A DNA stretch of 64,000 bases from Collimonas fungivorans (GTDB lineage Bacteria; Pseudomonadota; Gammaproteobacteria; Burkholderiales; Burkholderiaceae_D), in assembly GCF_001584145.1 (NCBI RefSeq), contig NZ_CP013232.1, positions 3,162,001 to 3,226,000 on the forward strand, written 5' to 3'. Of the stretch, positions 8,501 through 20,500 are shown piece after piece (position 1 is the stretch's first letter; every line of letters starts with the position of its first letter). Under the pieces are notes generated by a model. That model did not search any database. It had not been told where the DNA came from and saw only the letters and a program-made list of their open reading frames with translations. The position numbers and the translations under genes are program-made.

Positions 8501-11500
8501 TGGCATAGGTCGCCAGCTTGCGCTGGCCAGCAGCATCGTAAGCCAAATAGACACCATCGCCCCCGTTGCTACCTGCCACCACCGTCACGCTGGCGTCGTC
8601 CGCACTCGTGGCGCGCGCGCCCGACAGTTGCCCCATTGTCACCGTGAACCGGTTCAAACCGTCATAGGCATACCAGTAATCCTGGCTTTGCTTGGTATTT
8701 TGCACGTAGTCGTGGTAGGTCGCCGCCATGTGCCGGCGGTTACCCACGGCATCGTACTCATAGGTAACGCTATAGAGCAGGTCGTTGATGCTGGTGACGC
8801 GGTTCAAGGCATCATAGACGACACGCGCCTGCGTATAAACATAGGCATCGGTGACGGAGCGATAGCTTTCATAGGTGCGATTGCCGTCGCCGTCGTATTC
8901 GTAGAAAGCGATCTTGCCGGTGCCGTTGTCCTTGATGGTCCAGACCAGGCCATTGCTGTAATAGTCGTAGACGATATTTTTCCCGGCGCTGCTGGTTTCG
9001 CTGGCCAGCAGGCCCGCCCAGTTATACGCATAACTGGTGGTGCGTCCGCCCATGTCCTGATGCCAGGTGACGCGACCGAAGGTATCGATGTTGTCGGTCA
9101 ACGTGTGGCCGTTGGCATCGGTGGTGACTTTTTGCCAGCCGCCGCTGACAGTGCCGCCAACACTGACGATGCTGCTATTCCAGGTATATTGGTACCAGAC
9201 GGCACGCCCTTCCGCGCTGACCGTATGGATGACACGCCCGTCACCGTCATAGTAGGTATTGCTTTGCCCGGTCAGGGTATTGATGGTGCTGATGCGATTG
9301 CCGGCCTCATCGTAATTGTACTTGTCGATGCTGGTCTGGGCGCCGGTGCCGCGCGTAACGACTTTCAGCCGCCCCAGATTGTCATAGTCATAGCTGGTCT
9401 GCTGCTGCAACTCGTCGCTCTGGATGCGCAGGTTGCCAAGTTGATCGTACTGCGATGTTTTGCTGTAACGTGCGGCGTCCCAGCTGGCTGCGACCTTGCC
9501 TGTACCGTAGTTCCATTGCTGGGTGGTCAGATTGCCATTGGCATCCTTCATGCCCAGCAGATTGCCGGTGCGGTCATAGGAGAACAGCGTTTCAGGCCGC
9601 ATGACCTTCTGAAAGCCATTGGCCAGCGTGATCATCACCTCGGCCTGCTGCTTCTTGATCAGCTTGCCTTGGGCGTTGTAATAAAGGTCAGTCCAGTTTC
9701 CGCGTCCGTCCCGTTCTGCACTGACTTCACCGAAAGCGTTATACCGTTCATAACGGTCGATCGTCATGTCCTTGTTGGTCTCGGTGATGACGCCGATGAT
9801 GTCGGTATTGGTGGCCGGGTTGGTGCGGGTGCGCGTATCAAAGTAACTGCTGCGCTCCACCAGCACCGTGCCGGCACTGTCGACGGCTTCATATCGATAC
9901 TCGTATTCAGTATCCGCCGGCAAACCGTACTCGGTGGCATTAAACAGGAAACGTCCTTCGCCGTTGCGGGTGAGCGTCACCAGCGTCATCGGCCGCTCGT
10001 AGTCGGCCTGGGTCTTGGGCGTACGGCGGAAATAAAGATTAAGCTTGCTGGCATTGGTCAGCAATGCACCTTGCTGCGGCCCGTCACCAATGGCCCTGGG
10101 CACAAACTCGATTACGACGGGATGCTCGCTTCCTGTCAATATAAAATTGTGTCCGCCGGCAGTTTCGATCGGGCCACCCAGATTGACCGTTCCTTTACCC
10201 ATGGACAAGACCGTGCCGTAGGCATCGTAACCATTGAAGACGATGTCGTAGGTATAGGCCTGATAAGGATCCGGCGTCAGGCTGCCGCCCTCGTTGGCAG
10301 GGTCGCTGGTGTCCCAGATAAATTCACCGCTGCCGTTTTTGCGGATGGTCTTGTTAATGGTTTTAACCGTACCATCCACAGTGATGTTGTACTTGACCCG
10401 TATGTACTCGGTATTGGGTACCAGCCCATTAAAAGTGATCGAGGTTTTTTTATCGCGCAAAAACCCGAAATTAAATGCCGGCGCAATGCCGCCCGAGAAA
10501 GCGACGGTCGATGTCAAGGTATCCAGTACCGCACCTCCCTTGAACAAGGCCAGCTCCACGTCCATATTGCCGGCCAGGCTGCTGAGGTCGAATTTAAAGG
10601 CACCGGTCGCAGGATCCCGTTGTACCGGCGCCTGTCCCAAGGGATAAATCCATGTCTGCGACCCCGCAGGACGCACACGTAGTTGCACGGCGTCGGCCAA
10701 TTGCCGGTCTGTGCTCTGCAGATTATAGGCAGTCAGCACTTGCGGCGACTGCCATAGATACGTGCCGGTAACGTCGTATTGGAAATTTCCATGCGCATCG
10801 GCGTACAGATCCCTGGCGGGAATCGGGTCAGCTGTCAGGCTCGATATCCCTCCCTTTGAAAGGGTCATCGTGTATTGATCACGGCGCAATAGTGCATTTG
10901 CTTCATTACCGTCAAGACCGGTGGCAATAAAAACCACCTCATATTGGCCATCGGCCAGGGCATCGACGTCAGCCGTCCAGGAACCGGCGGGACTGTTGGC
11001 GCTCTTTGGCAACGGATTAAACGCTGCGCCGGAACCCAAAGGACGATAATAGGCCGTGCCGGTTGCGCCGGCCGGCAACGTTGCATTGGCCAGACGGATC
11101 TGGCTGCTGGCTTTTACTATTGTCGCTTCGGAAGACGCTGCACCATAATTCTTCAAGGTCGCCAGAATGAATGACTGACCAGGATTGTTTTTAGGGGTCA
11201 GGCGAATTGCCACCGAATACTGATAAATGCCATTGCCCGCAGCAGTCGATATTCTCTGCACTGTCAGCGGAATCGACAGAGAGGTGACGGCATGGTCCTG
11301 CGACACAGTGGTCACAATATCGCCACCTACGGTGGTTTGCCCTTCGAACGCAGACTGATTGTTATAGGTGACGACGGCATCAACGGTATAGTCGCCATAC
11401 ATGTCTGTCAGGTCCGGCAGAGTGACAGACATTACTGGCCCCGCGGCGCTGACGCTCGCAGTGATTTTCTTTTCTTGATAGCCGGGCAGCGTCAGTTTCT

Positions 11501-14500
11501 TGTAATCGTAATGACTGCTATAACCCAGACTATTGGCCAGCGTTACCAGGACAGAGGAATCATTGGGATTATTGTTGGCAACCAGCCGCACCGTGGCGGT
11601 ATACGCACCCAGAAAGCCTGGACTGCCATCCGTCAGCGCAATATCGATTGTGTCGGTCATACCGCCGGCATCGACGGTTTTGCTGACATTGTTAGTACTT
11701 CCCCCCAGAAGCTTGTCTGCGATCGCATACTGGAGATCAACGACAACGCGATAATTGCCATAAAGCTGGCTCAGATCCGGTAATTTGATCCGCAACACGG
11801 GTGCGGCGCTCCCTCCGATCATTGAGGAGGTCGCCAAAGGATAGGTGGTGTGCGAGCCCAGCGACAAAGCCTGCGTACTGTTTAAACCATCCACAGCTGC
11901 TGTATAGCGTATGTCGCTATACACGGTCGGACTGCTATCACTCTCCGCATGATAGACGCTCGTATCCACCGACCCAAAAAGCTGCGCCGTCTTGTCGATG
12001 GAACCGATGAACTGCGGCTTACCACCAGTGCTTTCGGGCGTCACATAGAATTCCACCGTGTAGGAAAAATTGACGCCGCTTCCGCCTGCCAGTTGCTGCG
12101 GTCCCCAGGCATTGACCAGATCGCCGTCCCCCACTGGATCGCCCGCTTGCGCACCACTAAAATAACTGATATCCACAGAAAGCGACCGTGGGCTGCCAGG
12201 CACCGAACCCGAGCTTGCGGCACCGGATTTGTTAAACGATTTTAGTTCGCCAATATATTGGGCATCCCCCCCTCCAATATTTCTATACTGCCAAAGCTGG
12301 CCGGAGACAGTGTAGCTGACACGCGCCTCTATCCGGTACGCCCCATATATCGCCGTCAGGTCCGGCACATTGATCGAAAGGGAATTGACCGCAACGCCAT
12401 CCGTGCCGCTAAAACTTTTTTTGGTGACTGCCCAATCAGCGGAAACACTGGCGCTACCGCCCGATCCAGCAAGAATGGCGCCTTCTCCAGCACTAGGATT
12501 GGCCGGTCCCGGCACCGGGCCAGCCGGGCGCTTGATACTGCCGCCCAGCCATACTTCCGTATTGGCAAACGTGCCGCCGTCGATAGGAACGTCAATCGGC
12601 CTGAAAGTGATTTGCGGCGCACCCGCAGACACTTTAGGCTGCATGATCTGAATCACCTGATTGCGCGCGTCATAGCGCGTGAACGTTTGATTCAGCTGAA
12701 CTTCTTGCACAAGTTTCTGCAGGTCGGCGACGGTGGCGATCACCTCGATGCGCAGATCGGTCGTCATCGACTCCATTTTGAGAGTCGCATTGCCGTTCTT
12801 GTCGTACATGTACAAGTGACTCATGCCGCCATCGAAGTTCGAGCGCATCACCCGCCCGGCGTTGTCGTATTGCGCGTACTGCTGCCACTGACCATTTGCG
12901 CCGCCGCCGTTGGTACGGCGTCCAGTGACCTCGCCGAAGGTGTTGTATTGCATCTCGGTGGTGGTGTCGCCATACAGCAGCCTGCCGGTGTCGGGATCGG
13001 TACTTTGCGTGTTGCGCGAAATTTCCCGGTTAGCTACGTCGTAGCTGATGCGCGTCGTGTCCTTGATCTTGTTGCCGCTGGCGTCCAGCCGTATAAAACT
13101 GGTTTGCACGGTATTGCCGTTCACATCGTAGCCGTAGCTTGTGACGGTACCGACCGCATCCGTTTTACTGGCCATGCGGCCATCGGTGCCATACGTGTAG
13201 ACCGTGATGCGATCCTCGGCCGCAGTCGCACCCTTCAGGGTTTCTTTGGTGAGATGGTTCAGGCTGTCGTATTCAAACAAGGTCGTGCTGCGCACTTGCC
13301 GGTTCAGATAGTCGACGAATTGCGGCAACATCTGGCTGCTCAAGTGCCCCATCTTATCGTAGGTAAAATCCGACTGGCTGCCATTGGCATCGGTTTTATG
13401 CAACAGATGGCCGTCGCCATCATATTGGTAACTGGTGATGGCATTGCCGCCCTTGACTTCGGTCATGGCGCCGCTGTTGTCCACCGTGGCGTAATCGACG
13501 CCCGTGCGGGTTTCGCTCGTGAGACGGCTGTTACGGTCCCAGGCATATTGCGTAATGCGATCGTCGCCGCTGCGCGCCCAAGCGTTGATGATGGATTGCG
13601 GATCACTGCTGCTGGTGAAGGCGTCGGTATAGCGTAACGCGTACTGGCGCTGTTCGGTCACATTGCCGAATAAATCGCGGACCCAGGCTGTGCCATAACC
13701 CTGCGCATCAATGTCCAATACCTTCTTGCCATTGACGTCATAAAAACTGAAGACCTGATTGCCGTTGGGATCGATGCTGCTGATCGCATTGCCGCGTGTG
13801 TCATACGTCCATCTGCGAACGATCGTACTTTCGCTGTCGATGTAATACATCCCCGGACGGCCCGGATTGTTCGGATCTTTCGCATCGGCATAAAACTGCC
13901 CGGTCCCGACGTTCATGATGCGCGATTCGATCAGACGGTTGCTGGCATCGTAGACATTGTTGGTTTCGCGCATACCGGTCAGATTGGTCGGCGCCGCGGG
14001 CGTTGTATCTGGCGTAGTGACCGTGACCGGCACCGCATAGACGCGCGTCGTCACCACATTACCGGCGCTGTCATACACATAGCTGGTGTAGGTGCCGATC
14101 GCACTGATATCGCCAATCTTGCGGTTTAATGCATCGTAATACTGATAGCTGGTATTGCCATTGGCATCCGTGGCACTGGTCTGGTTGCCGCGCGCATCAT
14201 ATGTAAAGCGCTGTATCGGCGTTGCCGTGCTAGTGCTACCTGTAGCCGACGTCACCGTCACTGGTCGGCCTGCAATGATTGTAACGTGGCCTAGTTTGTC
14301 GTATCCATATGACGTGGAGCTACTGGGAGTGCCAGCATTGTCATTCTCTACTTTCCACGCCACGTTGCCAAAGGCATCATACCCGTAATTGTTATGCGTA
14401 TTATTCGGCAGATACTCCGTCGTTAGATTGCCATCCCTGTCGTATTCATAGCGGAACAGACTACCGGATTTATTGGTATAGCTGATACGCTTGCCACGCG

Positions 14501-17500
14501 CCCCGTAATCATAAAGCTCATTAAAGCCTTCAGCGTCGGTAGATTTCACTAGACGACCGAGCTTGTCGTATTCCAGCTGAGTAACAGCGTCACGGGGACT
14601 GGCAGTCGGTAGTGTGCCTGCTACTGCGGCGTTATAGTATTGCGTGACCGTCACCGGATCCCCAAAGGCACTGTAGGCAGTCTGTACGACCGCGCCGTCT
14701 CCTGTCGTCTGTAATGTATTCTTATTGGACTTGTTGTAGCTAAAAACGGTTGTGCGCGCGCCCTGCGTTACAGAGGCGACGTTGCCGAAGGCGTCGTAGG
14801 AAGTTGCAATGCCTGACGGATCCGTCGCCGTCCAGGTGCGCGCCACGCGGCCCAGCACATCGTAGCTGGTCGCCTTGACATAACGGTTCATCAGCAAGGC
14901 TTTTTGCGTCGCATCCAGTGCCACCGCCTTTAAGCCATTTCCGCTAGCGTCCACCAAACCGGCCGCCTTGCGCTGGGCCAATGCCCAATCGGTATCCTGT
15001 TCCGCCAACTCGACTGCACGTGGATCGTATTGGGCCGTCAGCAATCCCTGCGCGTTATAAGAATAACGGCTGGTGCTGGCGATTGCAGTACCCCAGGCAC
15101 GCGTCTCTTCAATCTTCCGACCAACCGTATCGTAAATAGCATGGGTGACGGTTTGCGCTGCCGTGCCATCTGCTATATACGTGTTGACAGCATTACCCAG
15201 ACCATCGAGCTCATAACGTGTCATAACTCCCGTCGGGTCGGTGATGCCAACGGGACGGCCGGCGCCATCATAACGATAATAGGTGAGCGCCGATTCAGCG
15301 GGTAAATAGGGCTTATCCGTCGTCGTCCATTGCAGATAACTCTTATAACGGTTGTTGTTGCTGCCATAGGGCGCGTACTTCAACGCCTGAATGATATGAT
15401 TATTGGCGTCGTACCGGTTCTCTGTAAAATAAGTCAGACTGTCGATAATGAAACGGGGACGATTGGCGCCATCATAAATCCAGCTCGTCGTCGAGGGGAG
15501 AATCATGCCCCAGGTATTGGCGATTTTAGTACCCCACGCATCCAGATCTGCTGGTGTAGGATTGGCTTTTTCTGTATAGGGATAACCGTGCACTGTCTGG
15601 TGCATCAAATTACCATTGGCGTCGTACGTGTTTTGTGTAACGTACCCCATGGCATTGATGCTAAACACGGGACGATTGGCCGCATCATAAAGTGTCCGCG
15701 TTGTACGATCTGCCGCATGGGACGCCGGTGCCTGCGCGGCCAGTGCCGCCGCAATGGCTGCACCGTCAATCGCAACCGTCGCCGCAATCGACGTCGCATA
15801 CGCCGTGATGCTGACGACATTACCGGCTTTGTCATAGACCTGTTCAGTAACATAGTTCATGCCATTGACTGTATAACGCAAACGCCCATCGGCATCGTAG
15901 GCATACTGCGTCACATGGTCATCAGCGCGCACCGATGCCGGCTGCGCGGCAATCAGATCGATAATGTCCTGCACAGATGCAGCGCCTGCCGGCAGATTGA
16001 TACTCGCAGCAAGTGCTATTTTTGCGGTCACGCGCCCCGCAGCGTCGTAGCCGGTCTGGGTGACTTCCCCGTTTTGATTGACCACATACACCACTCTGCC
16101 TTCCGCATCGTAGGCATAACGGGTCGGCACCGGCTCATTGTTTTGACGCACCAGCACTACATTGCCGTTACCGTCGTATTCGTATTCAGTGAGCAATTTC
16201 AGATTCGCCGGATCGATGGTCTTGCTCGACAACCGCCCCGCCTTGTCGTAGGCATACTCGGTCACTCTTGGCTGTGTGCTGCCCACGCCCTCAGTGACTG
16301 TTAACTGATTGCCTACGCCATCATAGGCAAAGATGGTCGTCAGATTCAGCTTACCTGCACCGGCATCCACGATGACGACGATCTTTTGTCCCAGTTTGTC
16401 GTACTGAGTCGTGGTGAGTACGCCATTAGGATCCGTCACGCTGACCATCTGTCCCTTGGCGTCATAGCCGTAGGTCGTCTTATAGTTTAAATCGGCGGTA
16501 TCGAATGTCCGCGTCAACACCCGGTTGGCGGCATCGTAGGTATAGGTGGTCTGGATCCCCCTGGCATCCGTCGTCGCAATCAGATGACCGGCCCCGTCAT
16601 AAGTGCTGGTCACAGTCGCTGCCGCATCGGTGCCTGCCGCTTTCGTACTACCGATGAGTTTGCCGTTATGATCGTATTGATAAGTGCTGCTGATCCCGCG
16701 GCCGTCGGTGATCTTGATGATGTCGCCGAACTCGTTCACACTGGTGGTCGTGACAATGCCTTCCGCGGTAGTCACCGTCACATCGCGCTTGAACGGGCTG
16801 TACGCGTAAGTTGTGGTATGCCCGGTCTTGTCGGTGCTGGTCAGCACACTGTTAAACGCGTCATACGTCATTTGCGATTTGTTGCCCAGGCCATCGGTGA
16901 CGACAACCACATTGCCCTGACGGTCGTAGCCTTGGCTGCGAACAACGCCGTTAGCGTCGACAGTCTCTACCGTACGGCCAAAAGCGTCGTACGAGGCTTG
17001 AGTGACCAGGTTCAAGTCTCCCGCATCTTTGGTTTGCAAAATGATCTGGCCCAGACGATCGTAACCGATCGTGTCGATACGCTGGCCGCTTGCCGCATTG
17101 GTCTTATCCGTATTGACCGTCGTTGAAATCCGTTGGCCGGCGCTGTTATAGCTATAGCTGGTCTCCACGCCGAGCGCATCAGTCTGCTTCACGATCTCGC
17201 CGGCATTGTTGTATTGATAGTCGGTAACGCTGGCTGAGTTGTCGGCGCCCAGTGCCGCAAATGTCGCCTGTAGCGCCGCCGTCAATTGCCCGCCAGCGAG
17301 CTTGGCCAAGGTGGCCGCATCCAGCCGCGCGCCATAGACGGTTTGCCGGGTGCGCTCGCCGAAGGCATCGTAGTCGAACTGCGCCACCTCGCCTAGGGCG
17401 TTGACGGTATGGCTGACATGCCCGCTGATATTGTAATAAGTGAGCGTGGTATTGCCGCTGGGGTCCGTCTGCGAGATCAATCGACCGGCGGCATCATAGC

Positions 17501-20500
17501 TGTAGCGCGTGCCGTAGCTGGCCCAGATAGCATCGACCTTTTCCTGGCTGTAGGTGTCGCCCATTGCGGCCAAGGCGGCAGAGCCCTCGCCGGAGAGCAA
17601 GCCGATCAAACGATTCTGTGCATCGTAACGACGATTGATGCTGCGCCTGGTGGTCACATTTCCCAGCATCTCCACGTACAAATTGCCCATGCCGTCATAG
17701 CCGTAGCTATCGACACCGGTAAGATTGCCGGAGGCCACGTCGAAGCTGGTGCGCATGAGGAGCTTCCCATCCGCGTTATAGTCATAGACGGTTTTACGCA
17801 GTTCGACGCCAGGCGCCAGTGCAATGTCGCGAATTGCCGCCCAATCCGGGCTGCCCAGCTCTACGACAGGGAGAATCCGGCCATTGCTATCGACGTTGCC
17901 GCTCAATAACCAGAGTGATACGTCCACCTTGGCCATGCTTTGAAACTGTTCTATCGTGTTGCCGTTGTGAGTGTATGTGGTCACGGCACCTTCGCCATCG
18001 ACCTCGGCCACCAGCTTGCCGCGACCGTCGTACTGGTAATAATGGCGGATATCGTCGGCACTAGAACCCGGCCTGAGATCGGCCAGCGTGCCTGCGATGC
18101 GCAATTCCTCTGACGTGACAGCCGCGTAGGCAATAGAGGCAACTTTCCGGCCAGCGGCATCATAACGGTACTCCGTCAAATACCCCTCGCCATTGAGCGT
18201 AGCCTGCAGTAACCCGTCTTTGTCGTAGAAGTAACGCGTGGTACGGTCATTGGCAGCATCTGCTGCTACAGTCGATGTCGATGAACCAGGTGGAAGGCTG
18301 ACGTCAAGACGATGCGCATACAAGGTCATCGACACAACGCGGCCGTTGCCGTCGTAGCGATATCCGGTCACTGCGCCATCAGCATCCACGGTGCGGTCAA
18401 GTATGCTGCCGTCGGGGTCGTTTTCGGAAACACCACGATAAAAATTCCATTGCGTACGATCCTGCATGGATGCTGCGGGCCTTAGATTGGCATTGTCCAG
18501 GCCCGAACCCGGCCCGGCCACATCCACCGGCCGTCCGCCGTCATCGATCAGTGTCGCCAGCTGGGCCGCACTGAGCAGAGTGGCATATCTGATCGTGCTG
18601 ACCAGATGACGCTGCTTGCTGTCATAACGGTATTCGGTAAGCGCACCGTCAGGATCGATCTTGGCGACACGCTGACCGCTCTTGTCGTACAGGTAATGGG
18701 TTTTCTGTCCATTTGCGTCTACATCCATACGCAAGCGGCCGTCGGCGTCATAAGCATGCAGAACCTGGGACAGCAAAGTTCCCGACGACGATTGTGTCAA
18801 CGCAATCAGTTCTCCGGCGCCGTTGTAGGTCGAGATCTGCGTCAGTCCGTTGCCGAAGCTCACAATCGTCTGGTGCTTGCCGTCGTCATACTGATAGCGC
18901 GCTGAATAACCGTTGGCGCGGGAGGTCGATAACACTCGGCCCAAGCCATCGTAGCTATACAGCTCTCTGTCGACTCCTATCTTTTGCAACAGGCGACCAA
19001 ACTGGTCATAAATATAGTCGGTCTGAGTGCTCCCACCGCTGCGGACCTCCTGAGGATTGCCGGGGGCATATTCTCCCGGAGCATTTTCCGTGCCGTTGGC
19101 CAGCATCGCGCCGAATTCCTTGACGGTGGAGACATTGCCACGGAAATCGTAACTGGTGTCAATCCGCATCACCCGCGAGTTGTCGGCCAGGCCGGCAACC
19201 CATGCGTTCAATGCGGCTTCGTTTGGAACGGTATTGACTTGCAGTGCGCCGACATCATAGAGCACAGTGCTGTACCGGATTTCCGTTACTTTTTGGCCGC
19301 TGGCGTTATAACGATATTCAGTGACTCTGCCTTCCGCGCTGATCGTAAAACGCAGGTGATCGTGCGCGTCGTAGGCATAACGCTTGGTGGTTGTTTGCCC
19401 GCCCAGCGAATCCGGGACCTGCACTGTTTCGGTCAACAGTTCATTGTCGGCTCCGAATGTGCGCGTGGTGACGGTGCCTTGGTGGTCTTTGACAACAATC
19501 AGGTTGCCATTGCCATCGTAGGTAAAATCATCCGGCGGCGTGTCGCTGTTTACAACCTGCGTAACATTGCCGCTATCATCGTATTTGAACTGTTTGTATT
19601 CCGTGTCTCCTGGTCCGGATGTCTGGATCAACCTGCCCTGGCTATCGGAGATCAAGGTCGTCTTCAAGCCGAACGGATCCGTGATCGTTGTCGTGCTTCC
19701 AGCCGGGTCTCCATTCGGCGCAAAGCTGCTGCCGTACTCCAGCGCGGTGAGCCGCACAACGCCTGCATCGCTAGTCTGCGCGACGGTGGCGACGCGGTAG
19801 TCGCCGCCCGCCAAAACATAGGTAAATGCCACCTGCGATCCGTCTGACTGCGCAATCGAGGCAATCCGGTTGCTGTCGCCATCGTAGGTATAAGTCGTCG
19901 TGTAGACCCCGCGGTCGGGCGGAGGAGGCGCGTCCGGGGCTGGCCGTTGCGTTGGATTTGCGTCAAGCGTCACGGTGCTGAGACGGTTTTGCGCATCATA
20001 TGTATAACGCGTGGCAGTGAGAACAGAGACGACTTGCCGTCCGTAGACAATCTCCTGATAGGCCGTACGGATCTGCGTCAGGTTGCCGCCGCTGTAATCC
20101 AGATAGGTGATTTCTCCAGCTGCGGTAGTCACCTGCGCCAGCTTGCCGGCGCTGTTATATTGATACACTACATTGTTGCCGTCGCGGTCGCTCTTGATTG
20201 TCAGGCGTTGCAGGCTGTCGTAGGTTTCGCTGATCTGGTTTTTGCCGTCGTGATATGTCCAGTTATTGCTCGCGGCGTCAAAAGCGAGTGTCGCCCGCGC
20301 GCCTGTGCCACTGGAAGCGAGGTAGCTATTTCTGCTGGCGTCAAAAGTATAGGTAATGGCGCTGCCATCCCAGTCTATCCTTTGGATGGTGCTGCCGGCA
20401 GTATTGACGACACCGGTCAGTAAAGACAAGACGGGCGCCGCGCCGGGTTGCCAGTTATCGCCGGTAAGCTTGCCCTGGCTGTTATAGCTGCGGAAAATCT

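Noticed and set aside
7482..10682. 1,066-codon open frame on the plus strand opposite the Rhs gene
   Set aside because: It is antisense to the repetitive, GC-rich YD coding sequence. It has no ribosome site or recognisable domain, and its product is low-complexity Val/Ile/Ala-rich. The long frame follows from codon bias on the other strand.
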